From: an uncultured Acidimicrobiales bacterium
Lineage (GTDB): Bacteria > Actinomycetota > Acidimicrobiia > Acidimicrobiales > Bin134
Assembly: GCA_951813325.1 (NCBI GenBank)
Contig: OX638350.1
Span: forward strand, 1 to 64,000
DNA length: 64,000 bases
Direction: 5' to 3'
The translations under genes were made by a program, and so were the position numbers. This document shows, piece by piece, positions 61,456-64,000 of this stretch. Each line of letters opens with the position of its first letter. The first letter of the stretch is position 1. The notes beneath the pieces were generated by a model, which was not told where the DNA came from, searched no databases, and saw nothing but the letters and a program-made list of their open reading frames with translations.

Positions 61456-62738
61456 TGTGATGTCGCGAGACATTGGAACCTTGTGAACCCACGGGTTGGG
61501 GTTTTCAGGGTTGGTTTCGGGGTTGGTAGTCGCGGGTTGGGTCGAGTTGGAGTTGGCGTAGGAGTTCTCCGGTTTGGGTGTCGATGACGCGTATGTCGAG
61601 GTCGGCTACGAGGAGTGCGACGGGGGTGTGTTTGTGGGCTCGGCCGATGCCGATGTGGTGGAGTTTGCCGTTGTGTCGGAGGGTGACGGTGCCTGATTTG
61701 TCGATGCGGTCGTGGCGGACTCTGTGGTGGGTTCCGGGGCCTGTTTGGCCGGGTTGGGCTTTGGGGAGTCGCTGGTAGGCGGTGGCGGGTGTGGCGCGGT
61801 CGAGGGATCGGTGGGGGCGGTGGTGGTTGTAGGTGCGGGTGAATTGGTCGAGCTGGGCTTGGAGGGCGCCGAGGTTGTGGGCGCTGGGTTGGGCTTTGAG
61901 CCATTTCTTGAGGGTTTGTTGGAACCTCTCGACTTTTCCGCAGGTGGTGGGGCGGTTGGGCGCGGAGTGCTTCTGGGCGATGCCGAGGTCGGCCAATAGG
62001 GTTTCGAGGGCGTTGCGGCCGCCTTTGCCGCCAGAGAAGCGTGTGGTGTAGACCATGGCGTTGTCGGTGAGCACCGAGGCGGGAAAGCCGTGGTCAGCGC
62101 CGGTTTGGTTGAAGGTGTCGACGACTATGGGGCCGGTTATGCGCCGGTGGGCGGTGACCGACAGCGCGTAGCGGGAGCAGTCGTCGAGCCAGGTCAAGAT
62201 CTCGGTGGTGGCGCCGTCGGCGAGGCGCCAGTGGGTGAAGTCCGATTGCCACATCTGGTTGGGGAGGTCTGCTTGGAAGCGGACATAGGACGACTTCGGC
62301 CGCTTCTTGGGGTTCGCGTCGACGAGGCCGGCGGCCGCCAGGCGGCGCCAGACCGTCGAAGCGGACACGGCGATGCCGTGGCGGTGGGCGAGGTGCCAGG
62401 AGATGGTGTGCGCGCCGGCGTCGAGGCCCTGGCTCTCCAGGTCGGCGCGCAGGCTCACGATCAGCTCGACTGTCTCGGCGGCGATGGCGGCCGGCGATGT
62501 GAGCGGCCGGCGGGACCGCGGCTCGAACGCAGATTCGCCCTCAGCCCGCCAGCGGGCCACCAGCTTGGTCACCTGCGACCTCGAAAGGCCGTACTCGGCG
62601 GCCACTTCGGCGTGGGTTCGCCCCTCCACGACGACAGCGGTGACAACAAGGCGGGCCCTCGACATCCCCCACCCTGGACCAGCGCCGCGATGTTCCCATG
62701 TCTCGCGACATAAGGTTCACATGTCCTGAACCACCACA
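61456..62738 (-). mobile_element. IS481-family insertion sequence, copy B
   Basis: A 1283-bp element in the same orientation as copy A. Ends are TGTGATGTCGCGAGACATTG on the left and, read inward, TGTGGTGGTTCAGGACATGT on the right. Its left leader differs clearly from A and C (CCCACGGGTTGGGG against CCTGCGCGGGGGCG). A 15-bp spacer CTGCCGGGGGCGCGG separates it from copy C; flanks do not match, so its own target duplication is not evident. Confidence 0.9.
61505..62665 (-). CDS. IS481-family transposase (copy B)
   Basis: A 386-residue transposase with the same layout as copy A: helix-turn-helix HAEVAAEYGLSRSQVTKLVAR, catalytic D in WQSDFTHW, D in LTDNAMVY and E in GKVERFQQTLKKW. Its central and C-terminal parts are nearly identical to copy C, its N-terminus less so. 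Intact and probably functional. The reading frame begins about 70 bp inside the right end of the element. Confidence 0.95.
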   Translation of the reverse strand: MSRARLVVTAVVVEGRTHAEVAAEYGLSRSQVTKLVARWRAEGESAFEPRSRRPLTSPAAIAAETVELIVSLRADLESQGLDAGAHTISWHLAHRHGIAVSASTVWRRLAAAGLVDANPKKRPKSSYVRFQADLPNQMWQSDFTHWRLADGATTEILTWLDDCSRYALSVTAHRRITGPIVVDTFNQTGADHGFPASVLTDNAMVYTTRFSGGKGGRNALETLLADLGIAQKHSAPNRPTTCGKVERFQQTLKKWLKAQPSAHNLGALQAQLDQFTRTYNHHRPHRSLDRATPATAYQRLPKAQPGQTGPGTHHRVRHDRIDKSGTVTLRHNGKLHHIGIGRAHKHTPVALLVADLDIRVIDTQTGELLRQLQLDPTRDYQPRNQP

Positions 62739-62753
62739 CTGCCGGGGGCGCGG

Positions 62754-64000
62754 TGTGATGTGTCAAGACATAGGAAACTTGTGAACCTGCGCGGGGGCGG
62801 GTTTTCAGGTTTTGTTTCGGGGTTGGTAGTCGCGGGTTGGGTCGAGTTGGAGTTGGCGTAGGAGTTCGCCGGTTTGGGTGTCGATGACGCGTATGTCGAG
62901 GTCGGCTATGAGGAGGGTGACGGGGGTGTGTTTGTGGGCTCGGCCGATGCCGATGTGGTGGAGCCGGCCGTTGTGGCGCAGGGTGACGGTGCCTGATTTG
63001 TCGATGCGGTCGTGGCGGACTCTGAAGTGGGTTCCGGCGCCGTGGTGGTGGGGGCCGGTTTTGGGGAGGCGCTGGTAGGCGGCGGCGGGGGTTTGGCGGT
63101 TGAGGGATCGGTGGGGGCGGTGGTGGTTGTAGGTGCGGGTGAGTTGGTCGAGCTGGGCTTGGAGGGCGTCGAGGTTGTGGGCGCCGGGTTGGGCTTTGAG
63201 CCATTTCTTGAGGGTTTGTTGGAATCTCTCGACTTTTCCGCAGGTGGTGGGGCGGTTGGGCGCGGAGTGCTTCTGGGCGATGCCGAGGTCGGCCAATAGG
63301 GTTTCGAGGGCGTTGCGGCCGCCGCGGCCGCCGGAGAGCCGTGTGGTGTAGACCATGGCGTTGTCGGTGAGCACCGACGCGGGGAACCCGTGGTCAGCGC
63401 AGGTTTGGTTGAAGGTGGCGACGACGATGGGGCCGGTGATGCGCCGGTGGGCGGTGACCGACAGCGCGTAGCGGGAGCAGTCGTCGAGCCAGGTGATGAC
63501 CTCGGTGGTGGAGCCGTTTGAGAGCGCCCAACAGCAGAAGTCCGACTGCCACATCTCGTTGGGCAGATCTGCGGCGAATCGGACATAGGACGACCGGGGC
63601 CGCTTTTTCGGGGTGGGCTCCACGACGCCTGCCTCGACGAGGCGGCGCCAGATCGTCGAGGCAGACACCGTGACCTGATGGCGGTGGGCGAGGTGCCAGC
63701 AGATGGTGTGCGCTCCGGCGTCGAGGCCCTGGGCCACCAGCTCGGCGCGCAGGTTCACCGCCAGCTCCACCACGGCGTCTGACACCTTGGCCGGAGAGGT
63801 TCGGGGACGCCGCGACCGGGGCTCGAACGCGGCGGGGCCATCTGAGCGCCATCGGGCCATGAGCTTGGAGACATGCCCCTCAGACACCCCGTAGCGCCTG
63901 GCTGCCTGGGCTTGGGTGATGCCCTCGACTGCTACCGACATGATGATCGCCTGCCTCTTCGACACCCCCTACAATCACCCACACGGCAAACCACCAGAGT
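62754..64000 (-). mobile_element. IS481-family insertion sequence, copy C (cut by window end)
   Basis: Left end TGTGATGTGTCAAGACATAG and leader identical to copy A. The right end is missing because the window stops; by alignment with copy A about 46 bp remain outside. Same orientation as A and B, completing a head-to-tail array. Confidence 0.88.
62805..63965 (-). CDS. IS481-family transposase (copy C)
   Basis: A 386-residue transposase, complete: helix-turn-helix TQAQAARRYGVSEGHVSKLMAR, D in WQSDFCCW, D in LTDNAMVY, E in GKVERFQQTLKKW. Its N-terminal 180 residues differ from both other copies, its central region matches B, and its 5'-noncoding and 3' sequences match A. This pattern suggests recombination among the copies. 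Confidence 0.95.
   Translation of the reverse strand: MSKRQAIIMSVAVEGITQAQAARRYGVSEGHVSKLMARWRSDGPAAFEPRSRRPRTSPAKVSDAVVELAVNLRAELVAQGLDAGAHTICWHLAHRHQVTVSASTIWRRLVEAGVVEPTPKKRPRSSYVRFAADLPNEMWQSDFCCWALSNGSTTEVITWLDDCSRYALSVTAHRRITGPIVVATFNQTCADHGFPASVLTDNAMVYTTRLSGGRGGRNALETLLADLGIAQKHSAPNRPTTCGKVERFQQTLKKWLKAQPGAHNLDALQAQLDQLTRTYNHHRPHRSLNRQTPAAAYQRLPKTGPHHHGAGTHFRVRHDRIDKSGTVTLRHNGRLHHIGIGRAHKHTPVTLLIADLDIRVIDTQTGELLRQLQLDPTRDYQPRNKT

Overview
The window is GC-rich throughout and carries gene families typical of Actinomycetota: two WhiB iron-sulfur regulators, a DivIVA-like protein, a very large UPF0182 membrane protein, a SenX3-RegX3-type two-component pair beside pst genes, ppk1 next to a MutT1-like NUDIX gene, a zincin-like DUF2342-type protein and a PDZ-Lon protease. 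An uncultured Acidimicrobiia-like actinobacterium is a reasonable guess, but no rRNA or other taxonomic marker is present, so class-level placement is inference.

Layout. 1-6740: an AAA+ MoxR-type ATPase and a VWA-domain protein interleaved with two glycosidase-like genes on the other strand; both glycosidase-like proteins have lost both catalytic carboxylates. 6916-9058: two WhiB genes, a tatA, a sugar-isomerase-like TIM barrel and a small unknown. 9077-19451: a phosphate island of ppk1, NUDIX, then a PHO box followed by pstS-pstC-pstA-pstB-phoU-phoR-regX3; pstS contains a nearly perfect 909-bp internal tandem duplication, giving a two-domain lipoprotein. 19474-30580: MFS transporter, degenerate zincin, epimerase, moaE, mreB, HEAT-repeat and small membrane protein, PDZ-Lon protease, DivIVA-like protein and UPF0182.

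30588-40191 is one long minus-strand run: a complete oppABCDF set, two ABC-2 exporter ATPase/permease pairs and a cupin, most joined by stop/start overlaps. 40330-47974 holds a small unknown, an orphan form-II CoxL-like oxidoreductase, and a trehalose pair (otsA plus an OtsB-GH15 fusion) divergent from a solute-binding lipoprotein. 48048-57922 is more accessory: a fused MNT-HEPN protein, a META-like lipoprotein, a streptogrisin-like protease, a PIN-toxin remnant, an arylsulfatase, an aminotransferase/omega-amidase pair, an MFS transporter and a secreted unknown.

57960-64000 is the mobile end. A two-gene AbiE-like toxin-antitoxin islet, lower in GC than its surroundings, lies between 26-bp direct repeats; the downstream repeat forms the -35 box and spacer of an apparent promoter for an initiator tRNA-Met gene. 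At the 3' end of the same tRNA begins a head-to-tail array of three IS481-family elements separated by 15-bp spacers, the first flanked by a 15-bp duplication of the tRNA 3' end. The tRNA therefore has mobile DNA on both sides.
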